Notes under the pieces: generated by a model
What the model was told of the DNA's origin: nothing
What the model saw: the letters and a program-made list of their open reading frames with translations, nothing else
Database searches by the model: none
Made by a program: the position numbers and the translations under genes
Part shown: positions 32,164 through 41,016 of the stretch, piece by piece
How the letters are laid out: every line of letters starts with the position of its first letter
Numbering within the stretch: position 1 is the stretch's first letter
Assembly: GCF_004014775.2 (NCBI RefSeq)
Contig: NZ_CP042808.1
Coordinates: 1,178,001 to 1,242,000, forward strand
Direction: 5' to 3'
Origin: Acetobacter oryzoeni
Lineage (GTDB): Bacteria > Pseudomonadota > Alphaproteobacteria > Acetobacterales > Acetobacteraceae
Length of the DNA stretch: 64,000 nucleotides

Positions 32164-32961
32164 TTATCGCTCTTTCTGGCCGACAATCAGGCTGCGTAAG
32201 ATACGTTCACGCAGACATTGCGGCAGCAGTCGCTCAAGAACCCGCAGTACCCTAAACGGCCACGGAAAGATATAAACTTTCTTTTGTTTGGTAATGGCCC
32301 GGATAATGCGGCGCGCAGCACTTTTGGCCGAAACCAGAAATGGGCGCGGCCCTTCCAGCCTGCGGCTCATGGGGGTGTCTATAAAGCCTGGCACAATCAG
32401 CGTTAGGCCCACACCTTTATCTTCCCACGCCAGACCTGCCGCGCGTGCAAAGAAATCCAACCCACATTTGGAACTGCTATAGGCCGGAGAGCATGGAAGC
32501 TCGTAAAACCCAGCAACGGAGCCAATAAGGGCAATGTGCCCGCCCCCATTGGGGATCATATTCTGGGCAGCAGCCGTGGCCAAGGCTACGGGTGTGGCAT
32601 AATTCACCTGCGCAAGTTTTAATACCTTTTGCGGGTCTTCTGTCATGCTGCCTAACGGCTGTATGTCAGATAGCCCAGCCCCCAGAATAACCAGATCAGG
32701 CTTATGGTCCGCATAATCGGCTTCAAATGCTGCCAGAGCGGCCTCACCGTCACACAGATCAATCTGGCGGGTAAAAACCGCAGAGCCGCGTGCGCAGCAC
32801 GTTGTGGCAATTTCTGTCAGGCGTTCGGGATTTCTACCCCATAATATCAGGGTTCGGCCCGGCCGTGCGTAGCGTTTGGCCAGTTCCATTCCAATTCCGC
32901 CGGTGGCCCCAGTTAGCAGAACAGAGCGTGCGGTGTGTTTTCCGTTCGCAACAACTTTCAC
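32164..32961 (-). CDS. short-chain dehydrogenase/reductase
   Basis: A classical SDR with the NAD(P)-binding VLLTGATGGIGMELAKRY near the N-terminus, ILGAGLSD, the active-site serine in ALIGSVAGF and YSSSK as the catalytic YxxxK. The C-terminal 40 residues are basic and hydrophobic (FPWPFRVLRVLERLLPQCLRE), which suggests membrane association and a lipid substrate. I chose GTG at 32961, which follows GGGAAAGGG and begins before the Rossmann motif, giving 265 residues. Longer in-frame starts would run into the divergent neighbour. The substrate is unknown. Confidence 0.8.
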   Translation of the reverse strand: MKVVANGKHTARSVLLTGATGGIGMELAKRYARPGRTLILWGRNPERLTEIATTCCARGSAVFTRQIDLCDGEAALAAFEADYADHKPDLVILGAGLSDIQPLGSMTEDPQKVLKLAQVNYATPVALATAAAQNMIPNGGGHIALIGSVAGFYELPCSPAYSSSKCGLDFFARAAGLAWEDKGVGLTLIVPGFIDTPMSRRLEGPRPFLVSAKSAARRIIRAITKQKKVYIFPWPFRVLRVLERLLPQCLRERILRSLIVGQKER

Positions 32962-33034
32962 ACTTTTCCCTTTCCCAATGCTGCGTAATAAGGCATCACC
33001 CACTGGCTTTTGGCTTTCACACAACGGAGTGGCA

Positions 33035-34183
33035 ATGTCTTCCCCCACTCAGATTACGGTTACACCTGTTTCGGGTTCACGCCAGCTTTCTCTCTTTATA
33101 AAACTTCCACGCCTTCTTTACGATGGCTTGCCGAGTTATGTGCCTCCTTTAGATATGGAGCAGCGGGATATTTTTTCACCCACGCATGCACCATTTTTTG
33201 AGCACGGCTTTGCTTGTTATTTTCTGGCGTGGCGGAATGGAAAGCCCATTGGGCGTATATCTGCCCAGATAGATGCCTTGGCTCTTAAGCAGCCCGGCCC
33301 GCGCACGGGCTTTTTTGGTGCGCTGGATACGCTGGAGCCGGAATGTGTGGCCCCATTGCTTGAAGCCGCCACACAATGGCTGAAGCTGCGCAAAGTTGAG
33401 CGCATACGTGGCCCGTGGACACTGAATAGCAATGGTGAATCCGGGATTATGGTGGAGGGGCAGGATGAGCCCCCCATGATAGGCATACCGTGGCACCCCA
33501 AAACCCTTGGCCCCGCGGTTGAGGCTGCCGGGTTTAAACGTGCTGTGGATCTGCTGTCCTACCGGATGGAAACCAGCCCTTCTGCCGAGCGTGCAAACCA
33601 GATACCTGCCAATATCCGGCAGCGTCTGGGAGCTATTACCATGCGCGGCCTGCGTAAGGACAAGGTGAATGAAGACGCCGAAATCCTGCGCGAGATCTAT
33701 AATGATGCGTGGTCTGATACATGGGGGAACATTCCCCTTACACAGGATGAGGTGAAAAGCCTGCTCAAGGCGCTTAAGCCCATCTTGCGGCCAGAGCAGT
33801 ATGTGCTGGCTGAAGTGGCGGGAGAACCCGCAGCCATTGCGCTGGTTATTCCCAACATGTTTGATATCAGTGGTGATCTGGGTGGCGCACCCTCTCCGCT
33901 TGGCTGGCTCAAGCTGGCTTCACGCGTGGTCAGCCATGATTTCCGGTCTGCACGTGTGGTGTTGCTGGGTGTGCGCAAAAAGTATCTTGGCACCGCCCTG
34001 CGTGCCATGCTGCCAGCCCTGATTATTGATGAGTTGATGAAGCGTGGCCACGTGCTGCCTTACCGCAGCATTGAGCTTGGTTGGGTGCTGGAAACGCATG
34101 AAGGACTGCGCAAGCTAATTGAGCGCATTTCTCCCACGCCTTACAAACGGCACCGGATGTACGAAAAACTTTTGACGGAATAA
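33035..34183 (+). CDS. GNAT-like acyltransferase-fold protein, YghO-like
   Basis: It has 382 residues without a signal peptide. The N-terminal LPRLLYDGLPSYVPPLDMEQRDIF, GFFGALDTLEPECVAPLLEAA and the ESGIMVEG(Q)DEPPMIGIPWHP block resemble YghO-type proteins of the acyl-CoA N-acyltransferase superfamily. The second half has a GNAT-like core (YVLAEVAGEPAAIALVIPN, VLLGVRKKYLGTALRAML, IELGWVLETHEGLRKLIERI). I chose the ATG at 33035, preceded by GGAG. It is divergent from the SDR gene by 73 bases. Some relatives act in sphingolipid synthesis, but no serine palmitoyltransferase is near, so the role is open. Confidence 0.7.
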   Translation: MSSPTQITVTPVSGSRQLSLFIKLPRLLYDGLPSYVPPLDMEQRDIFSPTHAPFFEHGFACYFLAWRNGKPIGRISAQIDALALKQPGPRTGFFGALDTLEPECVAPLLEAATQWLKLRKVERIRGPWTLNSNGESGIMVEGQDEPPMIGIPWHPKTLGPAVEAAGFKRAVDLLSYRMETSPSAERANQIPANIRQRLGAITMRGLRKDKVNEDAEILREIYNDAWSDTWGNIPLTQDEVKSLLKALKPILRPEQYVLAEVAGEPAAIALVIPNMFDISGDLGGAPSPLGWLKLASRVVSHDFRSARVVLLGVRKKYLGTALRAMLPALIIDELMKRGHVLPYRSIELGWVLETHEGLRKLIERISPTPYKRHRMYEKLLTE

Positions 34184-34207
34184 ACCGCACTCTGGCGGGT
34201 GGAACGC

Positions 34208-35197
34208 CTAAAGGTGGCTCCACCCGTGGGAACGGAATTGCAGGTTTTTGCCTGCGCTATCCAAAACCGTTACGCCTGTAGGTCCCTGCGTAAATTCCCC
34301 TATACGGGTGACTTGTACGGGGCCGCAAACAGTATCTAACGTGCCGTTTTCTAACAACGTGGCTTCGTGCTGAGCAGGAACGGCAAATAAGATCTCATAA
34401 TCATCGCCGCCAGTCAGGCACGTTTCCAGCCATTTTGGGCTGGTTTGGCGGGCTGCGTCTGATAGAGGCACGGCCTCTGCGTGGATGGTCACATGCAATG
34501 TGTTTTCACGCGCCAAATGCCCTGCATCCTGTAGCAGGCCGTCTGAAATATCCATGGCAGCAGAGGCAAGGCCGTATAAAGGCAAACCAATACGGGGCTG
34601 CGGCAGACGGTAACGCTGTGCCAGATACCCGGATGGATCAGCTATTTCACCTTGAAGGGCGCGTAAGCCCAACGCACCATCGCCAATGGTGCCGGTAACC
34701 CACAAGCCATCGCCAGCTTGTGCGCCTTGTCGGCGGATAGCCTGCCCCGGCAACACAGAACCAAGAATGGTCAGGGATAACACCAGCGGGCCACGGGTAG
34801 AGGTTGTATCACCCCCCAATAACTGAAGCCCGAATTGCTCCTGATCCGCTTTCAGCCCCTTACAGAACTGCGCTACCCACTGTTCGGTAATATGGGGCGG
34901 CCGCGCAAACGTTAGTAGCCAACCTTCTGGGCGACTGCCCATGGCTGCCAGATCAGACAGATTGCAGCGTAGCAGCTTGCGGCCAATGGTTTCTGGTGGA
35001 TCATCTGGCAGAAAATGAACATTTTCCACCATGCCATCCGCTGCAATCACCAATTCCCGCCCTTCTGGCGGCGTGAAAACAGCGGCATCATCCCTCAACT
35101 CAAGGGCAGCAGCACCAGCCAGAGCAGAAAAATGCTGCCGGATAAACGCAAATTCCTGCGGCAGATCAGTCTGGCTGCTGGGTTTGTTCTGTATCAT
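34208..35197 (-). CDS. thiL: thiamine-monophosphate kinase
   Basis: ThiL phosphorylates thiamine monophosphate to the active diphosphate. The PurM-like fold shows ELVIAADGMVENVHF with the metal aspartate, RKLLRCNLSDLAAMG, the AAMDISDGLLQDAGHLA motif and CLTGGDDYEILFAVP. It has 329 residues. The start at 35197 has GGAA upstream and overlaps the nusB end by 32 bases. nusB-thiL is a widespread pair. I see no TPP riboswitch. Confidence 0.95.
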   Translation of the reverse strand: MIQNKPSSQTDLPQEFAFIRQHFSALAGAAALELRDDAAVFTPPEGRELVIAADGMVENVHFLPDDPPETIGRKLLRCNLSDLAAMGSRPEGWLLTFARPPHITEQWVAQFCKGLKADQEQFGLQLLGGDTTSTRGPLVLSLTILGSVLPGQAIRRQGAQAGDGLWVTGTIGDGALGLRALQGEIADPSGYLAQRYRLPQPRIGLPLYGLASAAMDISDGLLQDAGHLARENTLHVTIHAEAVPLSDAARQTSPKWLETCLTGGDDYEILFAVPAQHEATLLENGTLDTVCGPVQVTRIGEFTQGPTGVTVLDSAGKNLQFRSHGWSHL

Positions 35198-35690
35198 GGT
35201 TCCGTTCAGCCGCCAGACGTTTGAAGAGCGTATCCAGAACGCCGTTCACAAGGCGCGGTTCGTCACCAGAGAAGAACGCATGGGCTACGTCCATGTATTC
35301 ATTGATCAGCACAGGAGCAGGTGCATCACCTTCTGTGGCTTCTGCAGCAGCAGCCAGAAGCAATGCGCGCAATACCGGGTCTAGCCGTGCAATGGGCCAT
35401 GTTTCTGGAAGTGTTTTTTCAACTTCCTGCGTAACCTGCGTGCGCATGGAGGTGACCAGCCGCACAATATGGCTGAAAAGCTGCGTATCGGCTTCTGGAA
35501 TGCAGCCATCTTCATAGCTTGCGCCATCCAGCGTTGTGCCAAACCGATGGACCAGAAACTGCTCAATAACGTTTTCTGGGCGGTCTCCATTCTGGTCAAT
35601 CTGGAACAGGGCCTGCACAGCGGCAACGCGTGCTGCCGTACGGGGGCGTTGTGCCCCTTTCAAACGGGGTTCATCCTGTAATTCTGTCAT
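35166..35690 (-). CDS. nusB: transcription antitermination factor NusB
   Basis: NusB binds boxA RNA with NusE (S10) for rRNA antitermination. The helical fold is visible: RTAARVAAVQALFQIDQNGD at the start, then a central helix with FSHIVRLVTSMRTQV, and the C-terminal RLDPVLRALLLAAAAEA and VLINEYMDVAHAFFSGDEPRLVNGVLD. It has 174 residues, slightly long because of an N-terminal tail. It overlaps thiL and lies 65 bases after nrdR. ribH, often upstream, is absent here. Confidence 0.95.
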   Translation of the reverse strand: MTELQDEPRLKGAQRPRTAARVAAVQALFQIDQNGDRPENVIEQFLVHRFGTTLDGASYEDGCIPEADTQLFSHIVRLVTSMRTQVTQEVEKTLPETWPIARLDPVLRALLLAAAAEATEGDAPAPVLINEYMDVAHAFFSGDEPRLVNGVLDTLFKRLAAERNHDTEQTQQPD

Positions 35691-35755
35691 CCATCCCTCC
35701 TGCCCGGCTAGTCAGTTGCAAAGCCGGGTTTCATGGCGTTTTTCTGTTCTAAGGT

Positions 35756-36232
35756 CTAGTCTTTTCCGGGGGCTGGGGCGCCACCTATTTCCATAAGGTT
35801 CAGAATTTCCGAAAAATCCTTGGCTTCCGTAAAATCGCGGTACACGCTTGCAAACCGCACATATCCAACGCCATCCACTTCCTTAAGGGCATCCATTGCC
35901 AGTTCCCCTATGCGGGTGGATGTCACCTCGGTTTCCCCATTCCCTTCAAGCTGGCGCACAATGCCAGTTACAATCTGCTCAATCTGTTCTTCCGAAACAG
36001 GGCGTTTGCGCAGGGCAATGCGGATGGAGCGTGCAATTTTTTCCCGGTCAAAGGGCGCGCGCCGGCCATCGTTTTTCACCACAACCAGTTCGCGCAGTTG
36101 CACGCGTTCTACTGTGGTAAAACGCTGCCCGCAGGACAGGCATGCACGCCGCCGCCGAATGGCCAGTCCTTCCTCATTGGGGCGACTGTCCTTGACCTGA
36201 CTATCTGGGTTCCCGCAAAAAGGGCAACGCAT
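35756..36232 (-). CDS. nrdR: transcriptional repressor NrdR
   Basis: NrdR represses ribonucleotide reductase genes when bound to (d)ATP. The zinc ribbon is at residues 3-34 (CPFCG...CLSCGQRF), and the ATP-cone follows from about 45 ([20 protein letters not shown]). It has 158 residues, the standard size. It is in line with nusB and thiL. No NrdR box was identified in the window. Confidence 0.96.
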   Translation of the reverse strand: MRCPFCGNPDSQVKDSRPNEEGLAIRRRRACLSCGQRFTTVERVQLRELVVVKNDGRRAPFDREKIARSIRIALRKRPVSEEQIEQIVTGIVRQLEGNGETEVTSTRIGELAMDALKEVDGVGYVRFASVYRDFTEAKDFSEILNLMEIGGAPAPGKD

Positions 36233-36370
36233 GGTGGTATCAACCTTCCCTCAGGCGCATTTTTGGCTGGCGTTTTCTGTTGTTAAAAGAGCGCGTATGT
36301 AAAGGCACCACTTATTTCTTTTGGGCCGTTTCGTCCATACCATGTGGCGGTCCATCTGGATGGAGAAATT

Positions 36371-36889
36371 ATGAAACGCAGCCATTTTGCTGTTCTATTC
36401 TGTGCAGCTCTTTCTTGTTTACCCTATGCCGCACCACAGGCTTGGGCCGATAATCAGCCTCCCCTGCCCGTTTTGCCCGATCAGGCGGATGCGCAAAAAG
36501 ATATTAGCATATTTAACACATCACTGCATCTGGCACCGGAAGGAGAGCCAGCAACGGTGTATTTCTCTTTGTCCAATTCCAGTGAAACAGCACATCTGCT
36601 TACGGGTGTAAGCTCTCCTGTTTGTCAGAAACTGGTTGGGCATCATGCTGATCAGGAAAGCACAGGTGGCACTCGGGTGCTGTTTACCCACCTTGCCCTA
36701 CCCGGCAATTCTACACTGGTGTTTCCGCCGGGCGGTTACCACCTGCTCTGCTTTGGCCTTTCCAATAACGTGCATGCCAATCAGAACGTGCAGTTTACAT
36801 TCACATTTATGGGCGGGTCTTCAAAAACTGTTTCTATCCCTGTGCAGGATGCAGGCACAGATGCAGAAAGTGACCACAAGCCAGACTGA
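36371..36889 (+). CDS. exported PCuAC-like (DUF461) protein lacking the usual Met ligands
   Basis: A periplasmic protein with a Sec signal at residues 1-28 (cleavage near PQAWA). The mature part follows the copper-chaperone PCuAC layout: EPATVYFSLSNSSETAHLLTGVSSP, then a LPGNSTLVFPPGGYHLLCFGL segment and a final QFTFTFMGGSSKTVSIPV strand. In true PCuAC the copper site uses His and Met (HEM and HLML-like motifs). Here these read GHHAD and YHLLCF, so Met is replaced by His, Leu or Cys. I chose the ATG at 36371 after GGAG. It has 172 residues. Confidence 0.6.
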   Translation: MKRSHFAVLFCAALSCLPYAAPQAWADNQPPLPVLPDQADAQKDISIFNTSLHLAPEGEPATVYFSLSNSSETAHLLTGVSSPVCQKLVGHHADQESTGGTRVLFTHLALPGNSTLVFPPGGYHLLCFGLSNNVHANQNVQFTFTFMGGSSKTVSIPVQDAGTDAESDHKPD

Positions 36890-36914
36890 TCACGTTTAAT
36901 TCAGTAAAACGCCA

Positions 36915-36943
36915 TTCTGGCAGGAAAGAGCTTCCTGCCAGAA
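36915..36943. terminator. hairpin between convergent genes before glpK end
   Basis: TTCTGGCAGGAA (36915-36926) and TTCCTGCCAGAA (36932-36943) form a perfect 12-pair stem with a five-base loop. On the minus strand a TTTT lies five bases beyond, so it probably ends the glpD-F-K transcript, and possibly also the plus-strand gene. Confidence 0.75.
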
Positions 36944-36952
36944 ATTGTGGTT

Positions 36953-38452
36953 TCAGCCCCCCGTATAGGTGCTGAGGGTGCGCTTAACAGCCTGATGCCA
37001 CCCGGCAATCATGGTGCGGCGCTGTTCATTTTCCATTTTGGGTTCAAACAGAGCGCCCCGTGCCCATTCAGATGCCACGGTCTGCTCACTATCCCACACA
37101 CCTGTTGCAATGCCTGCCAGAAAGCCTGCGCCCAGAGCAGTGGTTTCCACATTGCGTGGGCGTTCCACCTTGGCCTGCAGCATGTCTGCAAGAAACTGGC
37201 AATACCAGTCATTGGCAGACATGCCGCCATCTACGCGAATGCTATCTGTGGTGCCACCGCCATCCTGCATCATGGCGGTTACCAGATCGAGCGTCTGATA
37301 CGCCACGGATTCCAGAGCTGCGCGGGCAATATGCGCGGCACTTGAATCCAGCGTAAGGCCGCAGATAAGCCCGCGTGCGTCCGGGTCCCAATGCGGGGCG
37401 CCAAGGCCTACAAAACCCGGCACCATATAAACGCCGTGGCTGTCTGGCACGCGCGTGGCCATATCATCGGTTTGAGAGGCATGGGTAATCAAATGCAACC
37501 CATCACGCAGCCACTTGATGGCTGCACCGGCCACAAAGATGGAGCCTTCCAGCGCATAGGTGGTTTTGCCATTGATGCGGTAGGCAATGGTGGTGAGCAT
37601 GCGGTTGCGTGATGTTACGGGTTTGTCCCCCGTATTCAGCAGCAAAAAGCAGCCCGTTCCATAAGTGGCCTTGGCCATGCCGGGTGTAAAACACGCCTGC
37701 CCTACCACAGCGGCCTGCTGATCCCCTGCAATGCCAGCAATGGGAATAGGCCGACCGAACAGTTCCGGCACGGTTTCACCATAAATGCAGCTGCTATCCT
37801 TCACTTCTGGCAGAAGTGCGGCAGGTACGCGGAAAAGACGCAGAAGGTCTTCATCCCACTGTTGGCGGTGGATATCAAACAGCATGGTGCGAGATGCGTT
37901 GGTAACATCCGTTGCGTGCACCTTGCCGCCAGTCAGACGCCACAGAATGAAGGAATCAATGGTGCCAAACGCCAGTTCACCCTTTTCTGCACGCTCGCGG
38001 GCCTGAGGCACGTTATCCAGCAGCCATGCCAGTTTGGTGGCAGAAAAATACGGGTCAATCAAAAGGCCGGTGCGTTCACGCACCAGTGTTTCTGCACCTT
38101 CATCCCGCAGCTTTTGGCACACATTGGCCGTACGCCGATCCTGCCAGACAATAGCGCGATGGATAGGCTTGCCGGTAGCGCGTTCCCACACCACAATGGT
38201 TTCGCGCTGGTTGGTAATGCCAATGCCTGCCACCCGGTCTGCTGCGCCAGATTTTTCCAGTGCTGCGCGCGCGGTGCTTACAACATCTTTCCAGATATCT
38301 TCGGGGCAGTGCTCCACCCAACCAGCCTTGGGGTAATGCTGTGCAAACTCCTCTCTGGCGGCAGCGAGTTCCTGCGCATCACGATCAAAGACAATGCTGC
38401 GTGTTGATGTCGTTCCCTGATCAATAGCCAGGACACAGTCTTGCTTGCTCAT
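36953..38452 (-). CDS. glpK: glycerol kinase
   Basis: GlpK phosphorylates glycerol to glycerol 3-phosphate, trapping it in the cell. The FGGY fold shows [17 protein letters not shown], the [13 protein letters not shown] and IVWQDRRT motifs, [13 protein letters not shown] and the late [18 protein letters not shown]. It has 499 residues. A small palindrome AAGGA-TAC-TCCTT (38454-38466) contains its ribosome-binding site and could partly hide it. It is the last gene of the operon and 27 bases after glpF. Confidence 0.97.
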   Translation of the reverse strand: MSKQDCVLAIDQGTTSTRSIVFDRDAQELAAAREEFAQHYPKAGWVEHCPEDIWKDVVSTARAALEKSGAADRVAGIGITNQRETIVVWERATGKPIHRAIVWQDRRTANVCQKLRDEGAETLVRERTGLLIDPYFSATKLAWLLDNVPQARERAEKGELAFGTIDSFILWRLTGGKVHATDVTNASRTMLFDIHRQQWDEDLLRLFRVPAALLPEVKDSSCIYGETVPELFGRPIPIAGIAGDQQAAVVGQACFTPGMAKATYGTGCFLLLNTGDKPVTSRNRMLTTIAYRINGKTTYALEGSIFVAGAAIKWLRDGLHLITHASQTDDMATRVPDSHGVYMVPGFVGLGAPHWDPDARGLICGLTLDSSAAHIARAALESVAYQTLDLVTAMMQDGGGTTDSIRVDGGMSANDWYCQFLADMLQAKVERPRNVETTALGAGFLAGIATGVWDSEQTVASEWARGALFEPKMENEQRRTMIAGWHQAVKRTLSTYTGG

Positions 38453-38479
38453 TAAGGAGTATCCTTCTGCGTGTTGCGG

Positions 38480-39298
38480 TCAGTCGGCCGCCGTCGTGGT
38501 CACCCGGGCCCGTGCGGGCATAAATGGGCGGAGAAGTGTCTGGTAAAGTGTGGCACCCACTAAACCGCCCACCATGGGGCCAGCAATAGGCATCCACCAA
38601 TAATTGCCGGGGGAAGGAAACGCGGCACGTCCCCATCCTGCAACAAAACAGAAAATGCGCGGCCCAAGATCACGCGCAGGGTTAAGCGCCCACCCTTCCA
38701 GAAAGCCGGAAGATGCGCCCAGAATGGCCACCAGCAGGCCAATAATCAGCGCGCCAGAATTGGCTTGTGGGGCCACGGTATTGTATTCACAGGTAATGGC
38801 AAAAATACCCAGCACCAAAATGGCGGTCAGGATAACCTCATTCATCATGGCATGAAGTGGGGTTACAAAATCACCGGGATGGGTAAAGAAAACGCCAGAA
38901 GCCGCGCCATCATTCACCCAGTCCAGATGATTGGCGAGCGCGTAATGCTGGATGACAGAGCCATAGAGGGCATACACAAGCGAGGCCCCTAAAAAGCCGC
39001 CGCCAATTTGTGCCACCCAGTAAGGCACTACTTTTTTCCAGGAAAATCCACGGTAGCATGCCAAGGCCAGCGTAACGGCCGGGTTGGCATGCGTGCCAGA
39101 TACAGAGCCAGTTACATAGATGGCCAGCGTAACGGCCAGCCCCCATGTAATGGCAACACCCCAGTAAGCCTGCTTGTAGGGGCTGGGATCATACAGCGAG
39201 AACATTGCTGCCACTGAATCCCCAATAGTCACAATAATCATAACAGCCAGACATTCGGCTATCATTTCCCCTAGCAGGGCTTTTCCTGTTTTTTCCAT
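38480..39298 (-). CDS. glpF: glycerol facilitator, aquaglyceroporin
   Basis: GlpF lets glycerol diffuse through the inner membrane. The two NPA boxes that form the pore are HANPAVTLAL and the second, NPARDLGPR, each in its half-helix, with six membrane helices around them. The second NPA is followed by D-L-G-P-R, typical of glycerol rather than water channels. I chose the ATG at 39298 because AGGAAGG precedes it; an upstream ATG four codons earlier would remove that site. It has 272 residues. Confidence 0.95.
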   Translation of the reverse strand: MEKTGKALLGEMIAECLAVMIIVTIGDSVAAMFSLYDPSPYKQAYWGVAITWGLAVTLAIYVTGSVSGTHANPAVTLALACYRGFSWKKVVPYWVAQIGGGFLGASLVYALYGSVIQHYALANHLDWVNDGAASGVFFTHPGDFVTPLHAMMNEVILTAILVLGIFAITCEYNTVAPQANSGALIIGLLVAILGASSGFLEGWALNPARDLGPRIFCFVAGWGRAAFPSPGNYWWMPIAGPMVGGLVGATLYQTLLRPFMPARARVTTTAAD

Positions 39299-39355
39299 GA
39301 CCTTCCTCATTATTATTTTTGTTGTTGGAAAGGACGTATCTATGGTTCTCAGATA

Positions 39356-40876
39356 TCAGGCAAGTTTCTTCCCGACATATGCTTCAACATTGGCTTTTTC
39401 TGCATCGTTCAGATGCAGGCCCAGCTTGCTGCGGCGCCACAGAACATCTTCGGCCGTGCGTGCCCATTCACGAGAAATCAGATAATCCACTTCACGCGAT
39501 GTCAGGTCACCGCCCAGCACTTCACCCATATCCTGCATGCTATTGGCTTCACCAATAATTTCGTAGGTCCGGCTGCCATAATTGCGCATCAGGCGCCATG
39601 CAAGACCTTCCGGCAGCCATGGTGCTGTGCGGCGCAGGCGTGCCAAAGCCTGATCAAACCCACCGTCACCCAAGTCACCGCCGGGCAGAACTTCCTGTGC
39701 AGTCCAGCTCTGGCCGCCCACTGCGGGTAGAACAGGTGCCAGTTTTTCCAGCGCGTGTTCGGCAAGCTTACGGTAAGTGGTGATCTTACCACCAAAGATG
39801 GAAAGCAGCGGCGCACCATCCTGCGTATCCAGATCCAGCACGTAATCACGCGTGACGGCAGAAGCGTTGGCAGAGGCATCATCATACAGCGGGCGCAGGC
39901 CAGCGTAGCTCCACACCACATCGCTTTCTTTTACCTGCACGTTCAGGTAGCGGTTTACGCTTTCACACAGGTAGGTCACTTCATCGGGCGCAATTTCCAC
40001 TTTGCCCGGTTCCTGCTTCCACGGAATATCGGTGGTGCCAATCAGCGTGAACTTCTGTTCATACGGAATGGCGAACACAATACGCTTATCCGGGTTCTGG
40101 AAGATGTAAGCCTGCGGGCCTTCATACACGCGCGGCACAATAATGTGGCTACCTTTGACCAACCGAACCGATTTGGAGTTCGGGATCTTCAGCGTATCGG
40201 CCAGCAGGCGTGCAACCCATGGGCCAGCAGCATTAACCAGCGCCTTGGCGCGTACGGTTGTAGTTTTGCCGGTTGCGCGGTCTTCCAGCGTGGCTTCCCA
40301 TACGCCGTTGGCGCGGCTGGCGGCAATCAGGCGTGTGCGTGTGCGCACATCTGCCCCACGTTCGGCGGCATCCATGGCATTCAGCACCACAAGGCGGCTG
40401 TCCTGCACCCAGCCGTCGGAATACACAAAGCCTTTGGTGTATTCGGGCTTCAGCGCCGCGCCGGATGAGTGCGTGCGGAAATCAATACCGCGAGACTTCG
40501 GCAGTGTCATGTTGGAAGCAAGGTGATCGTAAAGGAACAGGCCAGCCTTGAGCATCCATGCCGGACGAACCAGCTTGGAATGTGGCAACACGAACCGAAG
40601 CGGCCACATGATATGCGGTGCCATTTTCAGCAGGCGTTCGCGTTCCATCAGTGCTTCGCGCACCAAGCGGAATTCGTAATATTCCAGGTAACGCAGCCCG
40701 CCGTGGATCAGCTTTGTGCTGGAAGATGATGTATAGCTGGCAAGGTCATCCTGCTCTACCAGCAGAACAGAGGCGCCACGGCCAACAGCATCTCGTGCGA
40801 TGCCTGCGCCGTTTACCCCTCCTCCAACAATGAGCAGATCATAAATGCGGGCGGGAGATGCAGTAGGTGTGGTCAT
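39356..40876 (-). CDS. glpD: aerobic glycerol-3-phosphate dehydrogenase
   Basis: GlpD is a membrane-associated FAD enzyme that oxidises glycerol 3-phosphate to dihydroxyacetone phosphate and feeds electrons to ubiquinone. The FAD loop is LLIVGGGVNGAGIARDAVGR (residues 13-32), followed by SSSSTKLIHGGLRYLEYYEF and the RPLYDDASANASAVTRDY segment. It has 506 residues. A candidate GlpR operator lies 44 bases upstream. The product enters glycolysis through TpiA, also in this window. Confidence 0.97.
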   Translation of the reverse strand: MTTPTASPARIYDLLIVGGGVNGAGIARDAVGRGASVLLVEQDDLASYTSSSSTKLIHGGLRYLEYYEFRLVREALMERERLLKMAPHIMWPLRFVLPHSKLVRPAWMLKAGLFLYDHLASNMTLPKSRGIDFRTHSSGAALKPEYTKGFVYSDGWVQDSRLVVLNAMDAAERGADVRTRTRLIAASRANGVWEATLEDRATGKTTTVRAKALVNAAGPWVARLLADTLKIPNSKSVRLVKGSHIIVPRVYEGPQAYIFQNPDKRIVFAIPYEQKFTLIGTTDIPWKQEPGKVEIAPDEVTYLCESVNRYLNVQVKESDVVWSYAGLRPLYDDASANASAVTRDYVLDLDTQDGAPLLSIFGGKITTYRKLAEHALEKLAPVLPAVGGQSWTAQEVLPGGDLGDGGFDQALARLRRTAPWLPEGLAWRLMRNYGSRTYEIIGEANSMQDMGEVLGGDLTSREVDYLISREWARTAEDVLWRRSKLGLHLNDAEKANVEAYVGKKLA

Positions 40877-40919
40877 GGTTTCTTCCGGTTTCGGTCAGAA
40901 CGCAAACTTCTGTCTTTTA

Positions 40920-40931
40920 TTCGTATTCGAA
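40920..40931. promoter_or_regulatory. candidate GlpR operator upstream of glpD
   Basis: TTCGTATTCGAA is a perfect TTCG-N4-CGAA dyad with partial extension of its arms (TTTTA before, AAGAA after). DeoR-type GlpR regulators recognise TTCG/CGAA half-sites spaced this way. It is 43 bases before the glpD ATG, and glpR is the next gene upstream. Confidence 0.5.
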
Positions 40932-41016
40932 AAGAAAACGCAAGAAGAATGGCGTCAATATGGCCAGATGGCGGTTTTTAACAGCCTTCTCCGCTTTCCT
41001 TTACGAAAAAGAACGA

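Noticed and set aside
34184..35200. TPP riboswitch near thiL
   Set aside because: thiL starts inside the end of nusB, leaving no leader for a riboswitch, and no THI-box was seen.
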